Position numbers and translations under genes: made by a program | DNA from: Streptomyces hygroscopicus | GTDB lineage: Bacteria; Actinomycetota; Actinomycetes; Streptomycetales; Streptomycetaceae | Length of the DNA: 64,000 nucleotides | Reading direction: 5' to 3' | Assembly (NCBI GenBank): GCA_002021875.1 | Contig: CP018627.1 | Location: 6,696,001 to 6,760,000 of the forward strand | In this document: positions 26,774 through 38,015 of the stretch, piece by piece | Layout of the letters: the number at the start of each line of letters is the position of its first letter | Position numbering within the stretch: the stretch's first letter is position 1 | The notes under the pieces: model-generated | What the model was told of the DNA's origin: nothing | The model's database searches: none | The model's input: the letters and a program-made list of their open reading frames with translations, nothing else

Positions 26774-27324
26774 CCGACGGAATGACCGATGGAATGGATC
26801 AGCCCGCGGGGCCCTCGCCGGTGCCCGAGCCCTCGGGCGTCGATCTTGCGCGGGTGGCGCTGCGCGCCGCCAAGGAGCAGGCGCGCGCCCGGGGAGCCGC
26901 GGCCCAGCAGAAGAAGCAGGCGCGCAGAGGAGGCTTGCGCTCCGGCGCGCGCGCCGATGGCCGCGATCCGCTTCCGCTCGGTGCGGCGATCAACCGGCTG
27001 ATCACCGAGCGCGGCTGGGAGGCCCCGGCCGCCGTCGGCGGGGTGATGGGCCGCTGGCCCCAGATGGTGGGGCCCGAGGTGGCGCAGCACTGCGAGCCCC
27101 AGCGGTACGACGAGGACGCCCGGGTGCTCACGGTGCGCTGTGATTCCACGGCGTGGGCGACCCAGCTCCGGCTGCTCGCCCCGCAGCTCGTGGCCCGGCT
27201 GAACGCGGATCTGGGTCATGGCACCGTCAAGATGATCAAGGTCCTGGGCCCCGGCGGCCCGGCCCGCCGCTACGGCGCGCTGCGCTCCCCGGGCTCCACT
27301 GGCCCGGGCGATACCTACGGCTGA
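26770..27324 (+). CDS. DUF721 family protein, downstream of recF
   Basis: 184 residues. The first 75 are Ala/Arg/Gln-rich and probably disordered ([19 protein letters not shown]); the DUF721 domain follows ([42 protein letters not shown]). The domain resembles DnaA domain I-type KH-like folds (DciA family). DciA is the ancestral helicase loader or operator described in many bacteria without DnaC, and this gene is the likely actinobacterial representative; that assignment is inference from the DUF721 relation. It overlaps recF by 4 bases and precedes gyrB by about 310 bases. Confidence 0.87.
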   Translation: MTDGMTDGMDQPAGPSPVPEPSGVDLARVALRAAKEQARARGAAAQQKKQARRGGLRSGARADGRDPLPLGAAINRLITERGWEAPAAVGGVMGRWPQMVGPEVAQHCEPQRYDEDARVLTVRCDSTAWATQLRLLAPQLVARLNADLGHGTVKMIKVLGPGGPARRYGALRSPGSTGPGDTYG

Positions 27325-29665
<2,341 letters not shown>

Positions 29666-29707
29666 GTCGGCCCCCAGCCGCAGACGACAGAAGGACTTTG
29701 ACCAGCA

Positions 29708-32332
29708 ATGGCCGACGAGAACACCCCGAACACGCCCAATGAACTGACCCCCGACGAGGTCGCCGAAGGCGCCGCACTCCGCGTCGAGCCGGTCGGCCTC
29801 GAGACGGAGATGCAGCGCTCGTACCTCGATTACGCGATGAGCGTGATCGTCAGCCGTGCGCTGCCCGACGTCCGGGACGGCCTCAAGCCGGTGCACCGCC
29901 GGGTGCTGTACGCGATGTACGACGGCGGGTACCGGCCCGAGAAGGGCTTCTACAAGTGCGCCCGCGTCGTCGGCGACGTCATGGGCACCTACCATCCGCA
30001 CGGCGACTCGTCGATCTACGACGCCCTGGTGCGGCTCGCTCAGCCGTGGTCCATGCGGATGCCGCTGGTCGACTCCAACGGCAACTTCGGCTCCCCGGGC
30101 AATGACCCCGCGGCGGCCATGCGGTACACCGAGTGCAAGATGGACCCGCTGGCCATGGAGATGCTCCGGGACATCGACGAGGAGACCGTCGATTTCCAGG
30201 ACAACTACGACGGCCGTAACCAGGAGCCGACGGTCCTCCCGGCTCGTATCCCGAACCTGCTGGTCAACGGCTCGGCGGGGATCGCGGTCGGCATGGCCAC
30301 CAATATCCCGCCGCACAATCTGCGCGAGGTCGCCGAGGGCGCCCAGTGGTTCCTGGCCAATCCGCAGGCCACTCAGGAGGAGCTGCTCGAGGCCCTGATC
30401 GACCGGATCAAGGGCCCGGACTTCCCGACCGGCGCGCTGGTCGTCGGCCGTAAGGGCATCGAGGAGGCGTACCGCACCGGGCGCGGCTCGATCACGATGC
30501 GCGCGGTCGTGGAGGTCGAGGAGATCCAGGGCCGGCAGTGCCTGGTGGTCACCGAGCTGCCGTACCAGGTGAACCCGGACAACCTCGCGCAGAAGATCGC
30601 CGACCTGGTGAAGGACGGCAAGGTCGGAGGCATCGCCGACGTCCGCGACGAGACCTCCTCGCGCACCGGCCAGCGCCTGGTCATCGTGCTCAAGCGGGAC
30701 GCGGTCGCCAAGGTCGTCCTCAACAACCTCTACAAGCACACCGATCTGCAGACCAACTTCGGCGCCAACATGCTGGCGCTGGTCGACGGTGTGCCGCGCA
30801 CCCTCTCGCTGGACGCGTTCATCCGCAACTGGGTGACCCACCAGATCGAGGTCATCGTCCGCCGGACCCGCTTCCGGCTGCGCAAGGCCGAGGAGCGGGC
30901 GCACATCCTGCGCGGTCTGCTCAAGGCCCTGGACGCGATCGACGAGGTCATCGCGCTGATCCGGCGCAGCGACACGGTGGACACCGCGCGCGGGGGCCTG
31001 ATGGGCCTGCTGGAGATCGACGAGATCCAGGCGAACGCGATCCTGGAGATGCAGCTGCGGCGGCTGGCCGCCCTGGAGCGTCAGAAGATCATCCAGGAGC
31101 ATGACGAGCTGCAGTCCAAGATCGACGAGTACAACGCGATCCTGGCCTCGCCCGAGCGGCAGCGGCAGATCATCAGCGAGGAGCTGACCGCGATCGTCGA
31201 GAAGTTCGGCGACGACCGGCGCACCAAGCTGGTGCCCTTCGACGGTGACATGTCCATCGAGGACCTGATCGCCGAGGAGGACATCGTCGTCACGATCACG
31301 CGTGGCGGCTATGTGAAGCGCACCAAGACCGAGGACTACCGCTCCCAGAAGCGCGGCGGCAAGGGCGTGCGCGGGACGAAGCTGAAGCAGGACGACATCG
31401 TCTCCCACTTCTTCGTCTCGACCACTCACCACTGGCTGCTGTTCTTCACCAACAAGGGCCGGGTCTACCGGGCGAAGGCGTACGAGCTGCCGGACGCCGG
31501 CCGGGAGGCGCGCGGCCAGCATGTCGCGAATCTGCTGGCGTTCCAGCCCGATGAGAAGATCGCGCGGATCCTGGCCATCCGGGACTACGAGGCGGTGCCG
31601 TATCTGGTGCTCGCCACCAAGTCCGGCCTGGTGAAGAAGACCCCGCTGAAGGACTACGACTCGCCCCGCTCGGGCGGCGTGATCGCGATCAACCTCCGGG
31701 AGATGGAGGACGGCCGCGAGGACGAGCTGATCGGTGCCGAGCTGGTGTCCTCCGCGGACGATCTGCTGCTGATCAGCAGGAAGGCCCAGTCCATCCGGTT
31801 CACCGCGACGGACGAGTCGCTGCGGCCGATGGGGCGCGCGACCTCCGGTGTGAAGGGAATGAGCTTCCGCGAGCACGATGAACTCCTCTCGATGAATGTC
31901 GTCCGGCCCGGTACGTTCGTGTTCACCGCCACCGACGGCGGGTACGCGAAGCGGACCAACGTCGACGAGTACCGCGTCCAGGGGCGCGGCGGCCTCGGGA
32001 TCAAGGCAGCGAAGATCGTCGAGGACCGTGGTTCCCTGGTCGGGGCGCTGGTGGTCGAGGAGACCGATGAGATCCTCGCCATCACGCTCAGCGGTGGCGT
32101 GATCCGTACCCGGGTCAATGAGGTCAGGGAGACGGGCCGTGACACCATGGGCGTCCAACTGATCAACCTGGGCAAGCGCGATGCCGTCGTCGGCATCGCC
32201 CGGAACGCCGAGGCCGGTCGTGAGGCTGAAGAGGTCGAGGAAGATTCCGCGACCGGGAGCGCGCCAGCCGAGGAGGCCGCGTCCGAGGCGGTCGAGGGCA
32301 CACCGCCCCCGGCCGACGAGACCGAGGAGTAA
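29708..32332 (+). CDS. gyrA: DNA gyrase subunit A
   Basis: 874 residues; breakage-reunion subunit. [27 protein letters not shown] at the start, the quinolone-region motif [10 protein letters not shown] with Ser and Asp in the sensitive-type positions, and the catalytic Tyr in AAAMRYTE near residue 140. The GyrA box [10 protein letters not shown] that marks gyrase rather than topoisomerase IV lies at the start of the C-terminal beta-pinwheel. An acidic Glu/Ala-rich tail ends the protein. It forms an operon with gyrB and is followed 3 bases later by the DUF3566 gene. Confidence 0.98.
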   Translation: MADENTPNTPNELTPDEVAEGAALRVEPVGLETEMQRSYLDYAMSVIVSRALPDVRDGLKPVHRRVLYAMYDGGYRPEKGFYKCARVVGDVMGTYHPHGDSSIYDALVRLAQPWSMRMPLVDSNGNFGSPGNDPAAAMRYTECKMDPLAMEMLRDIDEETVDFQDNYDGRNQEPTVLPARIPNLLVNGSAGIAVGMATNIPPHNLREVAEGAQWFLANPQATQEELLEALIDRIKGPDFPTGALVVGRKGIEEAYRTGRGSITMRAVVEVEEIQGRQCLVVTELPYQVNPDNLAQKIADLVKDGKVGGIADVRDETSSRTGQRLVIVLKRDAVAKVVLNNLYKHTDLQTNFGANMLALVDGVPRTLSLDAFIRNWVTHQIEVIVRRTRFRLRKAEERAHILRGLLKALDAIDEVIALIRRSDTVDTARGGLMGLLEIDEIQANAILEMQLRRLAALERQKIIQEHDELQSKIDEYNAILASPERQRQIISEELTAIVEKFGDDRRTKLVPFDGDMSIEDLIAEEDIVVTITRGGYVKRTKTEDYRSQKRGGKGVRGTKLKQDDIVSHFFVSTTHHWLLFFTNKGRVYRAKAYELPDAGREARGQHVANLLAFQPDEKIARILAIRDYEAVPYLVLATKSGLVKKTPLKDYDSPRSGGVIAINLREMEDGREDELIGAELVSSADDLLLISRKAQSIRFTATDESLRPMGRATSGVKGMSFREHDELLSMNVVRPGTFVFTATDGGYAKRTNVDEYRVQGRGGLGIKAAKIVEDRGSLVGALVVEETDEILAITLSGGVIRTRVNEVRETGRDTMGVQLINLGKRDAVVGIARNAEAGREAEEVEEDSATGSAPAEEAASEAVEGTPPPADETEE

Positions 32333-32335
32333 GTC

Positions 32336-33103
32336 GTGAGTGGAGCCACGGGTGCTGCGGACGCCGGAGGGCGTCCGGGGTCGGGAGCCCCGACTTCGGC
32401 GGGCGGCACCACCGCTGGGGAAAGCGCCCGTGGCCCGGCCGGGGACTCCGCCCCCGCGTCGGTGACGGAGACCCGGAAGCTGCGGCCGCAGCGCGATCCG
32501 CATCCGAAGCCCCAGTACTCCAGCCCGCTCCCCAACGAGCGTCCGGCCCCTGCCCAGCCCGCGCAGCCGTACCACCCGCCGCAGGCCTACGCCCCGCCGC
32601 CCGGCGGCGGGGCCGGGCAGGTCGGCTCCGCGGTGCCCGGGCAGCCGGGCCAGGCCGCCCAGTCGGGGCACCAGCAGGCCGCCACGGCCGTCCGCCGCCC
32701 CCGTACGCCCGCGGGGGCCCGTCAGGCGCCGCGGACCCGTAAGGCGCGGCTGCGGGTCGCCAGGGTCGATCCGTGGTCGGTCATGAAGGTCAGTTTCCTG
32801 CTCGCGATCGCGCTGGGGATCTGCACCGTGATCGCGGTGGCGGTGCTGTGGATGGTCATGGACGCCATGGGCGTCTTCAGCGCGGTCGGCGGCACCATCA
32901 GCGATGCGACGGAGTCGCAGGAGGGCAGCGGGTTCGACCTGGAGTCCTTCCTGTCACTTCCGCGTGTCCTCGGGTTCACCGGGATCATCGCCGTGATCAA
33001 CGTGGTGTTGGCCACCGCGTTGGCCACGCTCGGGGCCTTCATCTACAACCTGTCGGCGGGCTTCGTGGGTGGCGTCGAGCTGACCTTGGCCGAGGACGAG
33101 TAG
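32336..33103 (+). CDS. DUF3566 membrane protein downstream of gyrA
   Basis: 255 residues from GTG 32336. The N-terminal 130 residues are Pro/Gln/Ala-rich and probably disordered (RPQRDPHPKPQYSS, PPGGGAGQVG). The DUF3566 domain follows, with the conserved RVDPWSVMKVSFLLAIALG and two membrane helices (ICTVIAVAVLWMVMDAMGV and FIYNLSAGFVGGVELTL region). Gene order gyrB-gyrA-DUF3566-tRNA-Ile is conserved in actinobacteria, also seen near Rv0005-Rv0007. The function is unknown; the mycobacterial homologue has been linked to the cell envelope, but I would not claim that here. Confidence 0.88.
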   Translation: MSGATGAADAGGRPGSGAPTSAGGTTAGESARGPAGDSAPASVTETRKLRPQRDPHPKPQYSSPLPNERPAPAQPAQPYHPPQAYAPPPGGGAGQVGSAVPGQPGQAAQSGHQQAATAVRRPRTPAGARQAPRTRKARLRVARVDPWSVMKVSFLLAIALGICTVIAVAVLWMVMDAMGVFSAVGGTISDATESQEGSGFDLESFLSLPRVLGFTGIIAVINVVLATALATLGAFIYNLSAGFVGGVELTLAEDE

Positions 33104-33164
33104 CGGCCCGTCGTTACCGATTTTGGGACGGGGCAGGTCGTGCGCTAATCTTTCGGTGCAGCGC

Positions 33165-33238
33165 GGGGCTATAGCTCAGACGGTTAGAGCGCTTCCCTGA
33201 TAAGGAAGAGGCCACAGGTTCAAGTCCTGTTAGCCCCA
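33165..33238 (+). tRNA. tRNA-Ile (GAT)
   Basis: 74-base cloverleaf. Acceptor GGGGCTA (33165-33171) pairs with TAGCCCC (33231-33237). The anticodon stem CTTCC/GGAAG encloses the loop CTGATAA, with GAT at 33199-33201. The T arm contains GGTTCAAGTCC. CCA is not encoded. It lies downstream of the gyrase-DUF3566 genes, a conserved position in actinobacteria. Confidence 0.97.
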
Positions 33239-33246
33239 CCGTCGCG

Positions 33247-33283
33247 ATCAGCCTGGATGGAGATTTTCTTCATCCGGGCTGAT
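33247..33283 (+). terminator. Terminator after tRNA-Ile
   Basis: 13-base arms ATCAGCCTGGATG (33247-33259) and 33271-33283 with one G-T pair and an 11-base loop containing TTTT. It starts 8 bases after the tRNA. Confidence 0.85.
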
Positions 33284-33430
33284 GTCGTATGGGGGGCCGG
33301 GAGTTGATCCCCGGTTCCTGCCCGGTTTCTCATCGGCCAATGCCGGTCATAGGTCACCGATCGGTATCGGTCGGTGTGTATCATCGGGCGCCAGAGGTCC
33401 CCTACGTCAAGAAAGAGACGAGGTAGCGCG

Positions 33431-33565
33431 GTGAAGAAGCTGCTCCTGGTCGCACTGGCCGCCATCGGCGGGCTCCTCGTGTACCGCCAGATCCAGGCGG
33501 ATCGCGCCGAGCAGGATCTGTGGACGGAGGCGACCGACTCCGTGCCCGCAGGTTCGGGTGTGTGA
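33431..33565 (+). CDS. Small single-helix membrane protein with a DLW motif
   Basis: 44 residues from GTG 33431, with GAGG about 10 bases upstream. It begins KKLLLVALAAIGGLLVYRQI, a Lys anchor and one membrane helix, then a cytoplasmic-type segment QADRAEQDLWTEATD. The EQDLW motif matches the short actinobacterial family that RefSeq calls DLW-39, if I remember that name correctly. The function is unknown. It sits alone between tRNA-Ile and a very strong terminator. Confidence 0.8.
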   Translation: MKKLLLVALAAIGGLLVYRQIQADRAEQDLWTEATDSVPAGSGV

Positions 33566-33592
33566 GCTCCTAGCTCCTAAGACAGTCCCAGT

Positions 33593-33628
33593 ACGGGGCC
33601 CCGACCGCTGGAGCGGTCGGGGCCCCGT
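33593..33628 (+). terminator. Very long perfect terminator hairpin
   Basis: A perfect 17-base-pair stem: 33593-33609 pairs with 33612-33628 around a 2-base loop (GG), no mismatch. It starts 28 bases after the small membrane protein gene. Confidence 0.93.
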
Positions 33629-33631
33629 CGG

Positions 33632-33683
33632 CTTTACTGGCGCCGTGCGGGGAAGGGCTTTACTGGCGCCGTGCGGGGAAGGG
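33632..33683. repeat. Perfect 26-base tandem duplication
   Basis: Two identical, adjacent 26-base units at 33632-33657 and 33658-33683, each beginning CTTTACTGGCGCC. It lies immediately after the long terminator in the gap before the secreted-protein gene. It looks like a recent slippage duplication; no function is apparent. Confidence 0.9.
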
Positions 33684-33801
33684 GCAGGGGCGCCGGGGGA
33701 TGGGATGACGGGGGCCTGCGTGTTTCACTCTCGCAAACGAATAGCTTGCACAGGCAAAGTTGAACGGGCCGACCGGCCGGTACGACGAGGAGTGACGCGC
33801 G

Positions 33802-35157
33802 ATGAAGGACCGCCGCAAGGTCAGGGCCGGTCTCGCCGCGGTGGCGGCACTGTGCGCGGTGACCGCGGCACCGGGGACGTCCCTCGCCGACGGCGCCGCC
33901 GGGGCCCGGGCGTACGAGACCCGCGGCACCCGGATATCCGGCGCCGACGCTGACTCGGGCGCCCCGTCCCTGGCGGTCGGCCGCACCTATGTCGACAGCG
34001 TCGGGCCGGGCGAGAAGCGGTACTACGGCGTGACGCTCGACACGAAGTCGGCCGCCTATGTCTCGGCCGTCGCGGCGCCCCGGCCCGGTGCGGACGTGAC
34101 CTCGTACCGCGATGGCGTGAAGGTGACACTGGAGAGCCCTGACGGGGGCGTCTGCGGCACCGCCGCCCCGAAGATCGAAACCAATGGCGTCGCCTATCCC
34201 CTCGCCGACTACGCCTCCCGCCAGATCGACTCCGGCCCGGCCTCCTGCCATCAGGCGGGGCGCTATGTGGTGACGGTGGAGCGCCAGGACGGGTCACCGG
34301 ACCCGGAGCGCTGGCCTGTGGAGCTCCGGGTGATGGTGGAGCCACCGGTGAAGGGCGGGGCCACGGGAGCGGCTCCGGAGGGGAGTTGGAGCACACCGGC
34401 ACCCAAGCCGCCGGACGGCACTCCCTGGCCGCGGCGCGGCGGACGCGGGTTCACCGACGCGCCGACCCTGGGGAGCGGGGTGTGGAAGGACGAGATCATG
34501 CCGGGGGAGACGCATTTCTACCGGGTGCCCGTCGACTGGGGGCAGCGCCTCACCGCCGCCGCCGAACTGTCCGCCGACGGCAAGGACCAGAGCACCCGTC
34601 TGCTCGACCGCGCCCTGGCGATGCACGCGTACAACCCGGCGCGCGGGCTCGCCAAGCGGGGCATCCCCGCCGCGCAGGACGGCGAATCGCCCCGCACCCA
34701 GGTGGCCACCGCGCCGGTGGCCTACGGAAACAGGTATGCCAACACCGGCTCCACGGTCCGCGCGATGAGCTTCAGCGGTGGGTACTTCCTGGCGGTCACC
34801 CTCAACCCGCCGCAGGTGGCACCGCATCTGAACGGCCCGGTGCCGGTCGTCCTGCGGGTACGGGTCGCGGGCTCCGCGCGTGGCGGGCCCAGCTACGACA
34901 AGGACCCGGTCGAGGCGGGGTTCGGCCTCACGGCGGCCGACCGGAAGGTGGCCAAGCGCCATCCGGACGCCGCGGACGACGACCGGATGGCGAGTCCTGG
35001 CTCCGGGAGCGCCGACTCGAAGAAGACCGCGCTGCGGGTGGTGGGGTACGCGGGGATCGGCACGGGGACGGCCCTGGTGCTCGGGCTCGGCGTGTGGACG
35101 CTCGCCGCCCGGCGCCGGGCGGCGGCGCAGCGGTACGGGCCGCCGCCCGGGTGGTAG
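33802..35157 (+). CDS. Secreted, C-terminally anchored protein with two similar beta-rich modules
   Basis: 451 residues, function unknown. N-terminal signal peptide with basic start (MKDRRKVRAG), hydrophobic Ala-rich core and Ala-Asp cleavage region. Two related segments occur: YVDSVGPGEKRYYGVTLDT near residue 63 and WKDEIMPGETHFYRVPVDW near residue 230; both read as hydrophobic-charged-x-PGE-x-x-(F/Y)Y, as in bacterial pre-peptidase C-terminal or carbohydrate-binding type modules. A Pro-rich linker lies between them. A single membrane helix (VGYAGIGTGTALVLGLGVW) near residue 428 and a basic Arg tail end the protein. There is no LAXTG-type sortase motif. Confidence 0.72.
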   Translation: MKDRRKVRAGLAAVAALCAVTAAPGTSLADGAAGARAYETRGTRISGADADSGAPSLAVGRTYVDSVGPGEKRYYGVTLDTKSAAYVSAVAAPRPGADVTSYRDGVKVTLESPDGGVCGTAAPKIETNGVAYPLADYASRQIDSGPASCHQAGRYVVTVERQDGSPDPERWPVELRVMVEPPVKGGATGAAPEGSWSTPAPKPPDGTPWPRRGGRGFTDAPTLGSGVWKDEIMPGETHFYRVPVDWGQRLTAAAELSADGKDQSTRLLDRALAMHAYNPARGLAKRGIPAAQDGESPRTQVATAPVAYGNRYANTGSTVRAMSFSGGYFLAVTLNPPQVAPHLNGPVPVVLRVRVAGSARGGPSYDKDPVEAGFGLTAADRKVAKRHPDAADDDRMASPGSGSADSKKTALRVVGYAGIGTGTALVLGLGVWTLAARRRAAAQRYGPPPGW

Positions 35158-35324
35158 TTGGGGGCGCTGCCTTCGCTGGGTGGTGCGTCAGGGGAGAGCC
35201 GCCGGGGGTGTGACGCCGGTGGCGGTGACGTCGGCGGAGGCGCCGTCGGCGGAGGCGCCGTCGCGGCGCATGGGCGATGTCAGCTCGCGGTCTGTCCGTG
35301 CTCAGCTCGCGGGCCCGCCCGTGC
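35158..35324. repeat. Convergent gap with a short tandem repeat
   Basis: 167 bases between the secreted protein and the convergent kinase. A 15-base unit GTCGGCGGAGGCGCC is repeated twice without mismatch at 35230-35244 and 35245-35259. No clear terminator was found. Confidence 0.6.
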
Positions 35325-37043
35325 TCAGCCCGCTGCCACCAGCGCCCATGCGCCGACGGCGAAGCACACCGCCGCGACGATCAGGATCGAGAGCGCCGCT
35401 TTCCGGGACGGCCCGGGGCGTCGCCGCGTCGTCGAGGGAACCCGCGGCCGCTCGGCGGTGTATGGACGAGTAGAAGGGAAGTCACGCGGGGGCGGCGTTG
35501 GTGTCGGGGTCGGAGTCGGCGTGGGTGTCGGCGTTGGCGTCGGTGTCGGCGAGGGAGCCGCGGTCGGAGCGGAAGCGGGGGTGGGCGTATGCGGGTGTGC
35601 GTGGTGCACCGGCTGTACGGGGTGTGGGGGCTGCTGTGCGTGGTGCGGATGGTGCACGGGCGGCTGTGCCGGTGGCAGCGGGGCCGCCGTCGAGGGGGTC
35701 GGCGGGGTCAGTGGGTGGGGCATCGACCGCGGCATCGACGGCCGCTGGACCGGCGGGGGCGGAGTCGCGGGCCGGGCGGTCGGCGGCGGGGGTGTTGGAG
35801 TCGGAGGGCCCGCGGGCTGGGGCGGTGGGGTCCGGCTCAGGGGCGTCTGGGCGTGCGGGGGCTCGGCGTGTGGGACGCCGGAGGACGGAGCCCCGGGAGC
35901 CCCGGTGTGCGGGGCCTGGCCGGGCGGGGGCTCGGTGTGCGGCGTCCCTGGCTGGTCGGTCCGGGGGAGCGGCGGCGGGAGGGTGAAGCTGCCGGTGTCG
36001 GACATGGACGGCTGTGGGGCGGCCGGCTGGGGTGCGGACGCCTCGGCGGTGGGGCCCGCGTCGGTGGTGGGGCCCGCGTCGGCGGTGGGCTGGGGCCGGG
36101 AGGGCGCCGCGCCGTTCGCGCCGTTCTCTCGGGGTGGGTCCGTCTTCGCGTGGCGGCGGCGCGGCCGGGTCGGTCCGTTGTGGTCGAACCCGGCGGGCAG
36201 CGGCCCGAGATGGTCGAAGACCTCTATGGCGTCGTCGTCCAGGTCGGCCTCGGGCAGCAGGTCGACGGCCGTCGCCAGCGCCTTCCGCGCTCCCGTGGCG
36301 GTGCGGAAGCGGTCCTCGGGGTCCGGCTGCAGCAGACCCGCGATCACCTGCCACAGAGGTTCGGGCACCCCCGTGGGCGCGTTCGGCACTCCCTGCTCGA
36401 AGAGTTTGACGAGCGCCTCCGCGTCCGGCTTGTGCGCGTTGAGCAGATAGAGCGTCACCAGCCCCACGGCGAAGAGGTCCGCCGGGAAGTCCGGTTCGTC
36501 GCCCATCATCTGCTCGGGCGCGAAGTAACCCGGCGTGCCCATCACGTAGTTGGCCTCGGTGAGGCGCGGCTCGCCCTTGGTCAGCGCGATGCCGAAGTCG
36601 CCCAGCCGGACATGCGGCCGCCCGGTCCCGGTGGATTCCAGCAGGATGTTCGCGGGTTTGATGTCCCGGTGCACCACGCCCTCGGCGTGGACCGCGGCCA
36701 GTCCGGAGAGCAGCTGGTCGAGCAGGGTGCACACATAGCGGGGCGGCAGCGGGCCGTAGTCCCCGATGAGATGGGCGAACGAGCCGCCGCCCACCAGATC
36801 CATGGTGAACAGCACCTTGTCGTCGTCGGCCGCCCAGCTCGCCGGCGCCAGCACATGGGGGTGATCGATCCGCAGGGCCTGTTCCCGGACGAAGCGCAGC
36901 AGCGTATGGGCGTCACGTTGCTGAAGCACCTTCGCTGCCACGTACCGTCTGCGGCGGTGGTCCCAGACGCGCCATACGGCGCCCACGCCCCCACGCCCGA
37001 TCGGGTCCACCAGCTCGTACCGGCCCGCGAAGATCTCACCCAT
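35325..37043 (-). CDS. Membrane Ser/Thr protein kinase with Pro/Thr-rich juxtamembrane region
   Basis: 572 residues. The kinase domain occupies about residues 8-270: glycine loop IGRGGVGAVW, the lysine in VAAKVL, HRDIKPANILLES, DFGIALTKG and the activation segment ending GTPGYFAPEQM. All catalytic residues are present, so it should be active. Residues 290-530 are a Pro/Ala/His-rich linker that ends in a (PT) dipeptide run. A single membrane helix (KAALSILIVAAVCFAVGAWAL) is near the C-terminus with only a few residues after it. There are no PASTA domains, so it is unlike PknB. The substrate is unknown; the neighbour upstream is an HTH protein, transcribed in the same direction 45 bases away. 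Confidence 0.9.
   Translation of the reverse strand: MGEIFAGRYELVDPIGRGGVGAVWRVWDHRRRRYVAAKVLQQRDAHTLLRFVREQALRIDHPHVLAPASWAADDDKVLFTMDLVGGGSFAHLIGDYGPLPPRYVCTLLDQLLSGLAAVHAEGVVHRDIKPANILLESTGTGRPHVRLGDFGIALTKGEPRLTEANYVMGTPGYFAPEQMMGDEPDFPADLFAVGLVTLYLLNAHKPDAEALVKLFEQGVPNAPTGVPEPLWQVIAGLLQPDPEDRFRTATGARKALATAVDLLPEADLDDDAIEVFDHLGPLPAGFDHNGPTRPRRRHAKTDPPRENGANGAAPSRPQPTADAGPTTDAGPTAEASAPQPAAPQPSMSDTGSFTLPPPLPRTDQPGTPHTEPPPGQAPHTGAPGAPSSGVPHAEPPHAQTPLSRTPPPQPAGPPTPTPPPPTARPATPPPPVQRPSMPRSMPHPLTPPTPSTAAPLPPAQPPVHHPHHAQQPPHPVQPVHHAHPHTPTPASAPTAAPSPTPTPTPTPTPTPTPTPTPPPRDFPSTRPYTAERPRVPSTTRRRPGPSRKAALSILIVAAVCFAVGAWALVAAG
35495..35553. repeat. Hexamer repeat coding a Pro-Thr run
   Basis: About ten imperfect copies of GTCGGN/GTTGGN hexamers in the kinase gene. 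On the minus strand they encode alternating Pro-Thr (PTPTPTPTPTPT). The count is likely to vary between strains by slippage. Confidence 0.8.
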
Positions 37044-37088
37044 CGCGCCGTGCCCGCCCCGTCATCGACTCGTCAGCAGTTCAGCCCG

Positions 37089-37637
37089 TCAGCTCTGGTG
37101 CGCCTCGTAGTGGGCGACCGCATCGGCGGTCCGCCCGGCGCCGTACACACGGAGAAACTCTGCCAGCTCGGGGTGGGTCGGGGCGAGGGAGTCGGCGGCA
37201 TCGATGATGTCCCCCGCGGCCGCCACGGACCGCAGCAGCGACTGGATCTCGCGCACCACTCGCCGAACGGTCGGGGCGCCCGTGCTCGTCGCCGTGGACT
37301 GGGTGGAGTTGAGGACCGAGCCGCCCGCGGACTTCTTGATCTCCTCCATGCGCTCGGCGGCCTCGGCGGCGCTGACCCTGCCGTCCGCCGCCTGGCTGGA
37401 CAGCTCCTGCAGCGCCTGCACCCGCTGGACTACGGCGGGGTTGCCGATCTTGGCGCGCTGGCCGCTCATGAGCTGCGAGAGCATGGGCGCGGACAGCCCG
37501 AGCACGGCGGCGAGACGGGCTTGGTTCAGACCGAGGTCATCGATGAGACGGCGAAAGAGCGCCCCCAGCGGTTCCCCGTACCAGCTGCGCTGAAGCTCCC
37601 GTGCGCGCGCGGTGGCATCCTGCTGTGTTGCGTCCAT
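37089..37637 (-). CDS. Helix-turn-helix DNA-binding protein with C-terminal helical domain
   Basis: 182 residues from ATG 37637 with GGGAG 6 bases upstream. An XRE-type HTH lies near residues 25-60 (LIDDLGLNQARLAAVLGLSAPMLSQLMSGQR). The rest is mainly helical: a segment VQALQELSSQAADGRVSAAEAAERME and a C-terminal part around VVREIQSLLRSVAAAGDIIDA. The function is unknown. The gene lies directly upstream of the Ser/Thr kinase and could be its partner; another HTH protein starts 0.4 kb away on the other strand, with tRNA-Ala between them. Confidence 0.82.
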   Translation of the reverse strand: MDATQQDATARARELQRSWYGEPLGALFRRLIDDLGLNQARLAAVLGLSAPMLSQLMSGQRAKIGNPAVVQRVQALQELSSQAADGRVSAAEAAERMEEIKKSAGGSVLNSTQSTATSTGAPTVRRVVREIQSLLRSVAAAGDIIDAADSLAPTHPELAEFLRVYGAGRTADAVAHYEAHQS

Positions 37638-37755
37638 CTCGCTCTCCCCTTCGCTTCGCTGCCGCGAATCTTGCGTGGCATCCTACGGAGAGCGCTACGC
37701 ACGAGCGATACCCGGTCGGGAATGGTGGCCGGTAGCAGGTATCCTGATCGGCGAC

Positions 37756-37828
37756 GGGGCCTTAGCTCAGTTGGTAGAGCGCCGTCTTTGCATGGCGGAT
37801 GTCAGGAGTTCGACTCTCCTAGGCTCCA
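37756..37828 (+). tRNA. tRNA-Ala (TGC)
   Basis: 73-base cloverleaf. Acceptor GGGGCCT (37756-37762) pairs with AGGCTCC (37821-37827), one G-U. The anticodon stem CCGTC/GGCGG encloses the loop TTTGCAT, with TGC at 37789-37791. The T arm reads AGGAGTTCGACTCTCCT. CCA is not encoded. Confidence 0.97.
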
Positions 37829-37836
37829 CCTTCGTC

Positions 37837-37872
37837 ACCAGCCAGGACATCGTGATCGATGCCCTGGCTGGT
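37837..37872 (+). terminator. Terminator after tRNA-Ala
   Basis: 10-base arms ACCAGCCAGG (37837-37846) and CCTGGCTGGT (37863-37872), perfect, with a 16-base loop, followed by TTGTTT. It starts 8 bases after the tRNA. Confidence 0.85.
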
Positions 37873-38015
37873 TTGTTTCGCCCTTGATATCGGTGTTGCC
37901 ACTCCTGTCATTGCCCGGCGCAACACCCGCGGGATGCTCCAGGGTGTTTTCCACAACTCGGGCAGATCGCCCGGGAGTCGTCTGATCGGCGCGGGCCGCC
38001 GTACAGGGGGACACG

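Noticed and set aside
33128..33164. A second small RNA upstream of tRNA-Ile
   Set aside because: No stem or terminator of its own; only the tRNA promoter region is expected here.
35277..37985. A plus-strand open frame of about 900 codons opposite the Ser/Thr kinase
   Set aside because: The minus strand has a full kinase with intact motifs; the plus frame is low-complexity Arg/Gly sequence that also runs through a tRNA gene.
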